This document shows, one piece after another, positions 32,669-39,765 of a stretch of 64,000 bases of DNA. The stretch spans positions 1-64,000 of the IMG/VR virus record IMGVR_UViG_3300027722_000005; one strand, 5' to 3'. The notes beneath the pieces were generated by a model. The model did not search any database. It saw only the letters and a program-made list of their open reading frames with translations, and was not told the DNA's origin. A program made the position numbers and the translations under genes. How positions within the stretch are numbered: position 1 is the first letter of the stretch; the number at the start of each line of letters is the position of its first letter. Source of the DNA: a virus.

Positions 32669-32956
32669 TCAGTTCAGAAACACGGCAGGCGCGACATATC
32701 CGGCCTGCCCGCGCGCGATGGCCAGCGCGACTTGCTGGCGGTGCAACTGTTGGTGGACGGCAAGCAGCGCCTGCGTCTCAGCTATCAATGCCTGAAGCCG
32801 GGCGTTCTCGGCTGCCAGCCTGGCGGCCCGCTCGGACTCGATGCGCACGAGCCCGCGCCAGTGGTCGGCCAGGGCGTTCAGGCGTTCCTCTTGCTCGCCG
32901 CGGCTGATGAGCAGGCCGGCGACGTAGCAGATAATGGCGGTTAGCAGGTAGAGCAT
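32669..32956 (-). CDS. Membrane-anchored coiled-coil protein
   Basis: 95 aa: an N-terminal membrane helix (YLLTAIICYVAGLLIS) then a coiled coil (ARLAAENARLQALIAETQ). The topology resembles an i-spanin, but it is in an early operon far from the holin, so a lysis role is doubtful. Confidence 0.6.
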   Translation of the reverse strand: MLYLLTAIICYVAGLLISRGEQEERLNALADHWRGLVRIESERAARLAAENARLQALIAETQALLAVHQQLHRQQVALAIARGQAGYVAPAVFLN

Positions 32957-32964
32957 GGTTCCTC

Positions 32965-33453
32965 CTAATACGGCAGTTCGTCGTAACCGGCGAGCCAGCC
33001 GTCGCCGTTACCGCCACTTTCGCCATGTTCAAAGCGGGCGTAGCGGGCGGCGTGCCAGCCGAGTTCAGGTTTTGCCAGCCAGCGCCAGCCCTGCTGACTG
33101 TGAAAAGCGCCGTCTTCATCCCACCAGAAGAAGGCGTTGTTAAGGGCGGTTTCGTCGCTAAAGTTCTCCCAGGTGAGCACGACGGGGTGCGCTTTGTCGT
33201 TCAGCGCCAGCGCCGTCGCCTTTTCCCATTCGTCGGTCGTGGGATAGGTGCCCTTGACCTCGACCCACAGGCCGGGCCGGGGCAGGAAGAAGTCGGGCAG
33301 ATAGCGGCCACTGCCGTTCAGGTCAAAGCCCTCGCGTTCGTATTCGTAGGCCAGGCCGAGCGCCCGGAACATGACGGCAAAGCGGGCCTCCTTGCGGCTG
33401 CGAAAACGGTCGCCGTGATATTTGGTTTCGATGGCTTTAAAAGTCGCGGTCAT
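32965..33453 (-). CDS. PD-(D/E)XK-type phage endonuclease
   Basis: 162 aa. RFRSRKEARFAVMFRALGL supplies the N-terminal Glu; then RYLPDFFLP and WVEVKGTYP give the PD-...-EVK core of this nuclease fold, in the order seen in TnsA-like and phage nucleases. It overlaps the helicase gene by 17 nt. Possible roles are host DNA attack, replication repair or homing. The C-terminal extension (WWDEDGAFHSQQGWRW) is unassigned. Confidence 0.8.
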   Translation of the reverse strand: MTATFKAIETKYHGDRFRSRKEARFAVMFRALGLAYEYEREGFDLNGSGRYLPDFFLPRPGLWVEVKGTYPTTDEWEKATALALNDKAHPVVLTWENFSDETALNNAFFWWDEDGAFHSQQGWRWLAKPELGWHAARYARFEHGESGGNGDGWLAGYDELPY

Positions 33454-34417
33454 TGGCGTTTGTCTCCATTTCTGCCAGCCTGAGACGGGACGGGTCAAAG
33501 TACAGCGCCCAGGTGTGGCGCCCCTGGTCGCCGCGTTGCTTGAGCATCCGCACGAACATTAGCGCCTCGCTCACGGTGTACTCTTTGCCGCTCTCCGCCT
33601 TGAACCTGTGCCCGATCTCGTGGTCCCTGGCCGGTCGCCACAGGCCGAACACCTTGTCGCACGTTTGCTCGATAGAGCTGGCCCACTGCGCGTCAAACAT
33701 TTCGGGTATGTGGTCGTTGCGCTTGTCGGCCTCGCGGCTGGCCTGCACGCCACAAACGGCCGGGGCACCAAGGCGAAGCGCAACCTCCTTGATGCGGATG
33801 GGCGCCTCTGTGACCTGTTGCACTCGCTCGCTGGCATTCTTGATGGGTATGATTTGCAGGTAGTCAAAGAGCATCAGGGTTGGCCTGACGCCAAAGTCCT
33901 GTTCCATCGACTCGATGGCCGCCAGCACGATCTCGGGTGTCATGCGCGGCGGGTTCTTGCCCACGCGGCCGATACCGTGCCCCACGATCCAGATGGGATG
34001 CCCACCGCCCTTGACGGCCTGGCGCCGAATGGTATCCAGATCCACGCGCCCCCAGGCCACGTCAGAGACGGAATAGCTAAACCCGTAGGCATCGGCAAGC
34101 AGCATTGCGGAGATTTCCTCACTTGCCTGCTCCCACGATACGTATACCACGGCCTCGCGTTCAGCCGCGCCGCGCTTGATGATGCGGTTGGCCTCCTGGC
34201 GGGCAAGGTAGGCCAGCAGCGAGGTCTTGCCGTGCCCTGGTCGGCCCATGATAGCGATCAGCTCGCCGGGCCGCATAGGGATCACCCGCTTGTCGATAAC
34301 CGGCAAGCCCCACGGTATGCCGGGGTCGTCTTTCGCCCGCTCTGCCCAGCGTACATAGTCACTCATCATTTCGGCGGGCGTGTGTACCAACTGCCGAACG
34401 TCCTGGCCGTTTGCCAT
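33437..34417 (-). CDS. DnaB-like replicative helicase (RecA-fold domain only)
   Basis: 326 aa. Walker A is GRPGHGKTS (58-66), Walker B region LMLFDYLQII, and VQQVTEAPIRIKEVALRLG then VQASREADKR match the C-terminal ATPase of DnaB. The N-terminal collar domain is missing (DnaB is usually about 450 aa), as in several phage helicases. It would load at the origin in the adjacent initiator gene. It starts one base before the initiator stop region and is followed by the nuclease. Confidence 0.88.
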   Translation of the reverse strand: MANGQDVRQLVHTPAEMMSDYVRWAERAKDDPGIPWGLPVIDKRVIPMRPGELIAIMGRPGHGKTSLLAYLARQEANRIIKRGAAEREAVVYVSWEQASEEISAMLLADAYGFSYSVSDVAWGRVDLDTIRRQAVKGGGHPIWIVGHGIGRVGKNPPRMTPEIVLAAIESMEQDFGVRPTLMLFDYLQIIPIKNASERVQQVTEAPIRIKEVALRLGAPAVCGVQASREADKRNDHIPEMFDAQWASSIEQTCDKVFGLWRPARDHEIGHRFKAESGKEYTVSEALMFVRMLKQRGDQGRHTWALYFDPSRLRLAEMETNANDRDF

Positions 34418-34418
34418 A

Positions 34419-35342
34419 CTATATCCCCCTCACGGTTGACTGTGCCGGCGGCGGCTGCTTGCCGTTGCGGTAGCCATCGCCGGGTAACTCGTTGCGCCTG
34501 TAGTGGTCTAGCATCCCCTCAACATTCATCGGGTTCCAGCCCAGGCCAACCCACTTCTTGACCACCCTGCCCCAGAACTCCAGGCGGGCCGGGTCGGTGC
34601 CCACGGTGCTTGCTATGTCGGCATACCAGCTCTTGGGCGGGTAGCGGCTCGCATTGTCGCGGAACATGCCTATTGCCTTGTGCGGCGGGTCTTTCCTCTT
34701 TGCCCGTGTACCCCCACTGTCCTTCTTTCCACCAGCGGGCGCGCCGGGTGCAACCCGCGCTACCTGGGTTTCCTTTTGGGTTTCTAATTGGGTTTCTTTG
34801 TTGCTGTCGGACGTTACCCCTGATGCAATGTCGGACATTAGGTCTGATGTAATGTCGGACGTTACCCCTTGCGCCTGTTCCGGCTGCTGCTTTTGCGCCC
34901 TCGCAACCGTCGCCGCCTCAATGGCCGCCCTTGTCCTTTCGGCGTTCTGTTCGTCTGCTGCCTGCTTGCGGTGCGCAAGTCCTGCCCAGTCTATCTTGTC
35001 GGGGTTATCCTGAATCTCGAACATCTGTCCGAGTATGTTGGGCTTGCCAATCTTGAGAAGTACCCGGAATTCATCTAGCGTTACCAGCGCCTCGCGCACG
35101 GCCTGGGTACTAAGCCCGCAGCCCAGGCAAAGAATGTCGCCTGCCTCGTTCCGCTTCCCATCCGTGAATACTGACAGGGCGATTCTAGAACGGCGGTCGG
35201 CAATCTTGTTGTGCCAGCCGTAAATCTCGCGGATGGCCTTGTTCAATACCTTTTCCTCGGCGGGCGTCAAGTAGTAGGATAGCCGATCAATATAGACGTT
35301 CGGGTGCTGGAACGAGTTAGGGATAAGGCCGCTATCTGTCAT
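34419..35342 (-). CDS. Replication initiator, winged-helix/DnaD-like
   Basis: 307 aa. The N-terminal 110 residues form a winged helix (LTPAEEKVLNKAIREIYGW; LGCGLSTQAVREALVTLDEF) typical of phage O/DnaD-type initiators. Residues about 155-195 are a repetitive linker (GVTSDITSDLMSDIASG, then KETQLETQKETQ) encoded by the repeat array at 34,766-34,869. The C-terminal 80 residues (WYADIASTVGTDPARLEFWG, MNVEGMLDHYRR) resemble the helicase-loading half. Upstream of DnaB and coupled to the primase: lambda O/P22 gp18-like organisation. Confidence 0.8.
   Translation of the reverse strand: MTDSGLIPNSFQHPNVYIDRLSYYLTPAEEKVLNKAIREIYGWHNKIADRRSRIALSVFTDGKRNEAGDILCLGCGLSTQAVREALVTLDEFRVLLKIGKPNILGQMFEIQDNPDKIDWAGLAHRKQAADEQNAERTRAAIEAATVARAQKQQPEQAQGVTSDITSDLMSDIASGVTSDSNKETQLETQKETQVARVAPGAPAGGKKDSGGTRAKRKDPPHKAIGMFRDNASRYPPKSWYADIASTVGTDPARLEFWGRVVKKWVGLGWNPMNVEGMLDHYRRNELPGDGYRNGKQPPPAQSTVRGI
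34766..34869. repeat. Putative replication origin: three 12-mers plus three 24-bp iterons
   Basis: Inside the initiator gene, plus-strand view. GGGTTTCCTTTT, GGGTTTCTAATT and GGGTTTCTTTGT start at 34,766, 34,778 and 34,790, an exact 12-bp period and T-rich. Five bp later TCGGACRTTA motifs start at 34,807, 34,831 and 34,855, an exact 24-bp period; the first two units run to TGATGYAATG and the third is truncated after GTTACCCCT. Iterons next to AT-richer 12/13-mers match the plan of iteron origins. Confidence 0.68.
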
Positions 35343-36280
35343 GCCGGCCTCGCCGTGCGCAGGAACGCCTTAAAGTCGCTGGCCGTCCCGCCGTAGAGCA
35401 CAAAGAAGTCATCCGGCTTGGTGGGCAACTCTACCACGCGCCCGCGCCCCTTGAACATCCCGGCGACCTCCGCCGCCTTGTCTATGGCACCCGGGTCATA
35501 GGCGACATAGACGGTCCCGAACTTGCCGAATTTGCCAGCCCATTCAGGCTTGAAACTATTGGCGCCCATCGTGCCCACGGCCGGCAGTCCGACCTCCTGG
35601 TCAAGCACGATGGTCTTGATCTCGCCCTCTAAGATGAGCGCCTGTCCACCACTGGCGGCGCAAAGGCTATCCGTGTTGTAGAGCATGGCGGGCAGGCCGG
35701 CCAGCTCGGGGCGGTACTTGCCCGTGCCATTGGGCCTGAGCAGCCGGTGACGGATGTGGTACAACTTGCCGCCGGAAAAGAATGGGATTGTAAGGCTGTC
35801 AGACTGTGACGCGGTAGGGCAGCTCGGGCAGTAGCCCAGCTTGCGGCGGGCGATGCTCTGGTAGGACACGCCGTAATGGTCGTGCCAGTAGTCAACGGCT
35901 TGCCCGTTTGTGTTCAGGTTGGCATGATAGCGTTCGACGACATCAGCCATGCCCGCGATTTGCTCCAGGGCTGATGTGCGCCGTTGCAGGTCTTCGATTG
36001 CGCGGCGGTCGCGTTCCCGCTCGCATTGCTCCTGGCGCTGTACCCATTCAAGCTGCCTTACCCGCGCTTCCAGGTCTTCCTCGTTAAGCCAGCCCTTGGC
36101 GCCACATTTGCGGCAGCTATAGTTTCCCTCTTGCCAGATCAAAAAGCCATCCTCTGTTGCCATAGCGCAGAACGGACAGGCGGATGCCGCCTCCTTTGGC
36201 GTCTTCACCTTAAAGTGAAGCCCCGGCCACCTTGCCTGTGCTTTGTCGATTGACTGTACCAGATCCGCCGATGGTTGCAT
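35339..36280 (-). CDS. DnaG-like primase (zinc ribbon + TOPRIM)
   Basis: 313 aa. The zinc ribbon is C35/C38 (ACPFCAM) and C56/C59 (CRKCGAKGW). The TOPRIM core has QALILEGEIKTIVL with the catalytic Glu near 219 and later VYVAYDPGAIDKA with the DxD-like acid. Residues 60-120 are helical. It is shorter than DnaG (about 600 aa), as in phage primases. ATGA overlap with the initiator gene; primase, initiator and helicase form one replication set. Confidence 0.88.
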   Translation of the reverse strand: MQPSADLVQSIDKAQARWPGLHFKVKTPKEAASACPFCAMATEDGFLIWQEGNYSCRKCGAKGWLNEEDLEARVRQLEWVQRQEQCERERDRRAIEDLQRRTSALEQIAGMADVVERYHANLNTNGQAVDYWHDHYGVSYQSIARRKLGYCPSCPTASQSDSLTIPFFSGGKLYHIRHRLLRPNGTGKYRPELAGLPAMLYNTDSLCAASGGQALILEGEIKTIVLDQEVGLPAVGTMGANSFKPEWAGKFGKFGTVYVAYDPGAIDKAAEVAGMFKGRGRVVELPTKPDDFFVLYGGTASDFKAFLRTARPA

Positions 36281-36360
36281 GATAAATCCCCCTCTTTGTG
36301 AGTATTGTTCGCTTGGGGGCGTCTCTCCCCGCGCCGCCTCCTCGGCCGGCCCGGGTGCTG

Positions 36361-36576
36361 CTACTCGCAGCTATACCACCTGTCGAAGCCGGTGATTTCC
36401 GGCGGCTCGGCGGCGCTGCTGTAGATTTCCAGTGTGCCATCCTGCGTGACGCGAATTTCCATGCTGTGCCCCTCGCGGTCCTTGCCCGCCTCGCTCGTAG
36501 TAACGTAGACTGTCACGTACTCGCCGCGATTCAGATAAACGGCATCGATGTCGATTCTTGCCTGTGCCTGTTTCAT
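36361..36576 (-). CDS. Unknown small beta-rich protein
   Basis: 71 aa: ARIDIDAVYLNRGEYVTVYV, HSMEIRVTQDGTLEIYS, then EITGFDRWYSCE. Beta-strand pattern; no family recognised. An 80-bp gap separates it from the primase and shows no clear signal. Confidence 0.6.
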   Translation of the reverse strand: MKQAQARIDIDAVYLNRGEYVTVYVTTSEAGKDREGHSMEIRVTQDGTLEIYSSAAEPPEITGFDRWYSCE

Positions 36577-36602
36577 CGCTCTCCTTTCCGGCCCGTGCGG
36601 CG

Positions 36603-36800
36603 CTACTCTCGCTGCCAGATGTCGCCGTCCGAGGCGATGGCGATAAGCTGGCCGTCATCGTCCCAGATGCCGTAGGGCTCGCCCTCGCGCTCGTTCCCCA
36701 GGGCTTCGGCGCGTGCCTCTTCGATGGTGTCAAAGAATGGGTCGTCCAGGTGATAGTGGACCAGGTCGCCCACCTGGTATGGGCCGATGTGTTCGCTCAT
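36603..36800 (-). CDS. Unknown small acidic protein
   Basis: 65 aa: HIGPYQVGDLVHYHLDD, DTIEEARAEALGNE, YGIWDDDGQLIAIASDGDIW. Pattern of a small beta domain common in phage early regions. Start overlaps the next gene upstream (ATGA). Confidence 0.6.
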   Translation of the reverse strand: MSEHIGPYQVGDLVHYHLDDPFFDTIEEARAEALGNEREGEPYGIWDDDGQLIAIASDGDIWQRE

Positions 36801-37045
36801 TTCTCCCCCTCTTCCGGCGTCTCTTCCGGCGCCAGTCGTGCCCCGCAGATGGGGCAGTAGTTCAGAAACAAGGTGCTCTGCCCCTTCTCTGCTACCTTGT
36901 GCGTCGGGGTCAGCTTGTAAAGCCTCACGCACCATTGGCCTACCTTCATCTGCATCTTGTCATCGTAGGTGATAGGCCGGTAAAACGTTCCCTTGTACTT
37001 CTCGTGCAGTTGTTCCAGGATACCGCAACAAGTCTTGCCGCTCAT
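36797..37045 (-). CDS. Small zinc-ribbon-like protein
   Basis: 82 aa. SGKTCCGILEQLHEKY at the start and NYCPICGARLAPEE near the end give CC and CxxC pairs. Overlaps both neighbours by 4 nt. Function unknown. Confidence 0.62.
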   Translation of the reverse strand: MSGKTCCGILEQLHEKYKGTFYRPITYDDKMQMKVGQWCVRLYKLTPTHKVAEKGQSTLFLNYCPICGARLAPEETPEEGEK

Positions 37046-37350
37046 CTCTCCCCCTCCCCGTGTGCAGTCTCGCTCGACTCCGCGCTCGCCAGCTCTGCCC
37101 GCGCCAGAAGCACCGGGCAGTTGGCCTCGTGCTCAAACTGGATGGCCTGGTGCGCAATATCCTGCCAGGCGTCGCAGTAGGCGCAGCTCCAGCCGTGGGC
37201 TTCATAGTCATAGTATACAGCATCGTCGTCTTCTACCAGCGCATGCAGCAGCCCTTCCAGCCGCTCGGCGCGCCGCTCCGCCGCCTGTGCCCGGCGCAAT
37301 GCCAGCGCAGCGGCTTCGGCCATGGCGTTGCCTCCCCATTCGTCGCTCAT
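37042..37350 (-). CDS. Small Ala-rich protein with Cys/His site
   Basis: 102 aa. Ala/Arg helix (LALRRAQAAERRAERLEGLL), then WSCAYCDAWQDIAHQAI and EHEANCPVL, a CxxC...H...C arrangement fit for zinc. Overlaps both neighbours. Confidence 0.6.
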   Translation of the reverse strand: MSDEWGGNAMAEAAALALRRAQAAERRAERLEGLLHALVEDDDAVYYDYEAHGWSCAYCDAWQDIAHQAIQFEHEANCPVLLARAELASAESSETAHGEGER

Positions 37351-37553
37351 TTCTCCCCCTCTGTCCTGGCGATGGCGTGCTTGGGCACCAGGACCACGGC
37401 GCCCGCCTGAAACTGGCGCCCGCCGGGTAGCCTCGCGTCGGCCAGTAGCTTGACGCGGTATCGCTTGGGCGTCTCGCCTACGACTTCAACGGGAATTCTG
37501 GATCGTCCGGCCCAGCCGTCTAGCAGTAGGACCGCGTTCCCCTGCTCGCTCAT
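37347..37553 (-). CDS. Unknown 68-aa beta-rich protein
   Basis: Reads AVLLLDGWAGRSRIPVEVV, KRYRVKLLADARLPGG, AGAVVLVPKHAIART. SH3-like strand pattern; no family named. Start chosen at the ATG followed by SEQGN. Confidence 0.6.
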   Translation of the reverse strand: MSEQGNAVLLLDGWAGRSRIPVEVVGETPKRYRVKLLADARLPGGRQFQAGAVVLVPKHAIARTEGEK

Positions 37554-37573
37554 CGTTCGCTCCCTTCTCTCGC

Positions 37574-37888
37574 CTACGCCCTGCCGCCGATGCAGTAGCG
37601 GTCGAACATCAAGAAACAACTGGCCAGGCTCGGCTGCAACTCGAACGTTGCAGCGTCGATCTCGGCGTCGGCCACGGTCAGAAGGGCGCGCATGAACGGA
37701 GCGCCCACGCCCTCCAGGTTGAACCGCTCGCCCAGGAAGCGGGCGATCACGTATCCGGTGCATGGCTGGTCCTTGAGCGCGGCGATCTTGTTGAAGTCGC
37801 GGACGGTGGCTACGATGTGGCTAAAGCCCTCGGGCCACACGGCGGTGATAAACTCACGGGCGGCGGCGATCTCTTCTGCCCTTGTCAT
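37574..37888 (-). CDS. First gene of the leftward early operon, unknown
   Basis: 104 aa: RAEEIAAAREFITAVWPEGF, DFNKIAALKDQPCTGYVIAR, FMRALLTVADAEIDA. It is the promoter-proximal gene behind the minus-strand promoter at 37,925-37,953, a place where phages keep antirepressors or early regulators, but no DNA-binding motif is seen. Confidence 0.65.
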   Translation of the reverse strand: MTRAEEIAAAREFITAVWPEGFSHIVATVRDFNKIAALKDQPCTGYVIARFLGERFNLEGVGAPFMRALLTVADAEIDAATFELQPSLASCFLMFDRYCIGGRA

Positions 37889-37924
37889 GGTCGGTGCTCC
37901 CTTCCCTTCGTTCAGACTGGCTAC

Positions 37925-37967
37925 ATTGTACCACATAGTTGCTATCCTGTCAAGTATAACTGCTATC
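37925..37967 (-). promoter_or_regulatory. Leftward early promoter with paired operator sites
   Basis: Minus strand TTGACA (37,953-37,948), 17 bp, TACAAT (37,930-37,925). GCTATC occurs at 37,941-37,946 and 37,962-37,967, exactly 21 bp apart (two helical turns), one copy in the spacer and one just upstream of the -35; ATAG-TTG-CTAT makes the first a small palindrome. It should drive 37,888 leftwards. Confidence 0.75.
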
Positions 37968-37994
37968 ATGTATGGACCAATTTCTGACTTCTTC

Positions 37995-38038
37995 TTGACA
38001 ATTGCGAAAGTAGGGTGTATAATACTAGTCAGACTAGT
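37995..38038 (+). promoter_or_regulatory. Rightward repressor promoter with palindromic operator
   Basis: TTGACA (37,995-38,000), 17 bp, TATAAT (38,018-38,023). Directly after the -10 is the perfect palindrome ACTAGTC-A-GACTAGT (38,024-38,038), covering the expected start site. It drives the Cro/CI-like gene at 38,060, preceded by AAAGGGGAG. A protein bound here would block this promoter only, so autoregulation is likely. Confidence 0.8.
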
Positions 38039-38059
38039 AGATAGTAAAGGGGAGAGAGT

Positions 38060-38290
38060 ATGGCGATAACGTTTCGGCTTGAAGATGTGCTCTGGGAAAA
38101 GAGAACGACGCAGGCGGAGCTGGCGCGAACAACCGGCCTGGCTTACCAGACGGTCAACGCTATCCACACGAACCGCGCCAAGAGGGTCACGCTCGAAACG
38201 CTCGACGCCATTTGTACTGCCCTTGGCGTTCAGCCGGGCGAATTGATGGCCTGGAAGCCAGGACCGCAGAACCCCCCGCCCGACGCCTAG
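38060..38290 (+). CDS. Cro/C1-type (XRE) helix-turn-helix regulator
   Basis: 76 aa. QAELARTTGLAYQTVNAIHT is the helix-turn-helix, then RVTLETLDAICTALGVQPGEL closes the five-helix XRE fold (HTH_26-like). It stands alone on the plus strand between two leftward blocks, facing the early promoter: the layout of a lysis-lysogeny switch. A CCGCC/GGCGG hairpin follows the stop but without a T tract. Confidence 0.88.
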   Translation: MAITFRLEDVLWEKRTTQAELARTTGLAYQTVNAIHTNRAKRVTLETLDAICTALGVQPGELMAWKPGPQNPPPDA

Positions 38291-38375
38291 CCCGCGCCGC
38301 TCGCCCCTGCCGCCGTGGTGGCGGCTGCTTCGCGTTGTCATGGTAGGGACTCCAGCAGTTGCCGGCCGATCCATT

Positions 38376-38798
38376 TCACGGCGCCCTGTACCTGCTAATG
38401 ATGAGGTCTGCAAATTCAAGTAACTCCTCGGCGCTTGACCCCCGCGGGTGCAGAGATACACGCAATTCGAGATTAGTGATGTCATTATCGTTTTTGATAC
38501 CGTTTTTGTGATGGACGGTTTCGCCGGGAAACAATTTCCGTCCCAAGTGTTCCTCCATGATCAACCGATGGACCAACTGCCCCTGTCTAAATCCATCTAT
38601 GCGCCGCCTGACATAGCCCCTCTCGTCAATATAATCATGGCACTTCGGTTCGTACTTATCCGTTGTTCCCCTTCGCTGAAATCTTTTCCAGTGGATATGG
38701 CACATACCATGACTTGCAACCTGTCTTTGGCAATCTTCAACGGAGCACGGCGTCTTCTTTTTCCTTGGATAACTCGCTAGGAATTTTTCGCTTTTCAC
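38376..38798 (-). CDS. Free-standing HNH endonuclease
   Basis: 140 aa. [20 protein letters not shown] is a zinc-finger-like start; [20 protein letters not shown] then [17 protein letters not shown] and [13 protein letters not shown] are the HNH_3 core (HH...N...N). Such genes are usually homing endonucleases. The DNA is clearly more AT-rich than its neighbours, a sign of recent insertion. Overlaps the methyltransferase gene by 4 nt. Confidence 0.88.
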   Translation of the reverse strand: MKSEKFLASYPRKKKTPCSVEDCQRQVASHGMCHIHWKRFQRRGTTDKYEPKCHDYIDERGYVRRRIDGFRQGQLVHRLIMEEHLGRKLFPGETVHHKNGIKNDNDITNLELRVSLHPRGSSAEELLEFADLIISRYRAP

Positions 38799-39436
38799 TC
38801 CCCCACCCCTATAGCCCGCCGTAATTGCAAACCTATGAATTCCGTATAGGCCGGCGGGATGGCCTGGCGCATCTCATCGCGCGTCATCCAGTCGATACCA
38901 AGTGCCTGCCTGGGGTCCTGTCCCTTTATTACGCCAGAAACCCCGCCGCTGTGGCGATACTTGTATGCCATTGTCGCCCCTCCGTGAAACATCGGCTTGT
39001 GCCCCGGACACGGCGGGAACAGCAGCAGAATATTGCTCTCAAAGCGGCGGTGTCTTACCAGGGGCAGGCCCAGCGCCGCGCCACACAGCAGCGCCCCGTT
39101 AAGTGGACTGTCAGCCACGTTCTCGATAACCCACGGCTTGCCGGTCGCCTCCAGCAGCTCACGCACCGGGTCAATCAGCAGCGGATACTCGCGCCCCCTG
39201 AGCCATGGCAGGTGCCGCATCCGGCTGTACCCCTGGCACGGCGGGCTCGCGTGGATCACGTCAAACTCGTGCCCGTGCGCCGCGACGTACTCCAGGGCGT
39301 CGGCCTGGTGAAACTCGAACGGATAGTGCGGCTGGGGCTCGATGTCCACCCCCACCACGTCAAAGCCGGCGCGGTGATAGCCCATCGCTGCCCCGCCGGC
39401 GCCACAGAAGAGATCGAGCAAGCGCGGCGTTGTCAT
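38795..39436 (-). CDS. DNA (cytosine-C5) methyltransferase, compact
   Basis: 213 aa. Motif [16 protein letters not shown], motif [11 protein letters not shown] with catalytic C67, motif VI IENV (E105), and C-terminal [12 protein letters not shown] as motif X. The target-recognition region is very short (most C5 enzymes exceed 300 aa), as in several phage solitary methyltransferases. It may protect phage DNA from host restriction. Start at the ATG overlapping the next gene upstream. Confidence 0.9.
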   Translation of the reverse strand: MTTPRLLDLFCGAGGAAMGYHRAGFDVVGVDIEPQPHYPFEFHQADALEYVAAHGHEFDVIHASPPCQGYSRMRHLPWLRGREYPLLIDPVRELLEATGKPWVIENVADSPLNGALLCGAALGLPLVRHRRFESNILLLFPPCPGHKPMFHGGATMAYKYRHSGGVSGVIKGQDPRQALGIDWMTRDEMRQAIPPAYTEFIGLQLRRAIGVGE

Positions 39437-39765
39437 TCGGCGTCGCCCCCGTCGCACACGGCGTAACGCACTGCCGCCCGCCAGTCGTCTACCCCCACTC
39501 GCACGCCGCCCCGGTACTGCGCCAGTCGCTCCGCCCACGCTTGCAGCTCGCCCGCTCGCGTCGCGTCCCTGTCGGCCATGGCGTCTCTTGCCGCCGCCGC
39601 GTGTGCCGTCCAGGGTAGCCGAGCCGTCGCCGCCAGGACGTGCGCCGCGGTGATGGCCGTCGCGCCTGCGTCGATAGCGAGGCGCTTGGCTGCGTTGGCA
39701 GCCGGCAGGCGGGCGTCGGCGGGGAGACGGGATAGGAGGCGACGGGCGGTGGCGGTGATGGTCAT
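39433..39765 (-). CDS. Unknown Ala-rich protein
   Basis: 110 aa, Ala/Arg-rich helices (ATARRLLSRLPADARLPAAN; AAKRLAIDAGATAITAAHVL; ELQAWAERLAQYRGG). The AITAAHVL segment recalls histone-fold/NF-Y-like proteins, but this is weak. It separates the two methyltransferases and overlaps both. Confidence 0.6.
   Translation of the reverse strand: MTITATARRLLSRLPADARLPAANAAKRLAIDAGATAITAAHVLAATARLPWTAHAAAARDAMADRDATRAGELQAWAERLAQYRGGVRVGVDDWRAAVRYAVCDGGDAE

Noticed and set aside
32669-32956. Rz-like i-spanin
   Set aside because: Topology fits, but it lies inside the early replication operon, 20 kb from the holin and on the other strand.
38310-38335. CCGCC/GGCGG hairpin after the XRE gene as a terminator
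   Set aside because: Stem is short and no T tract follows.
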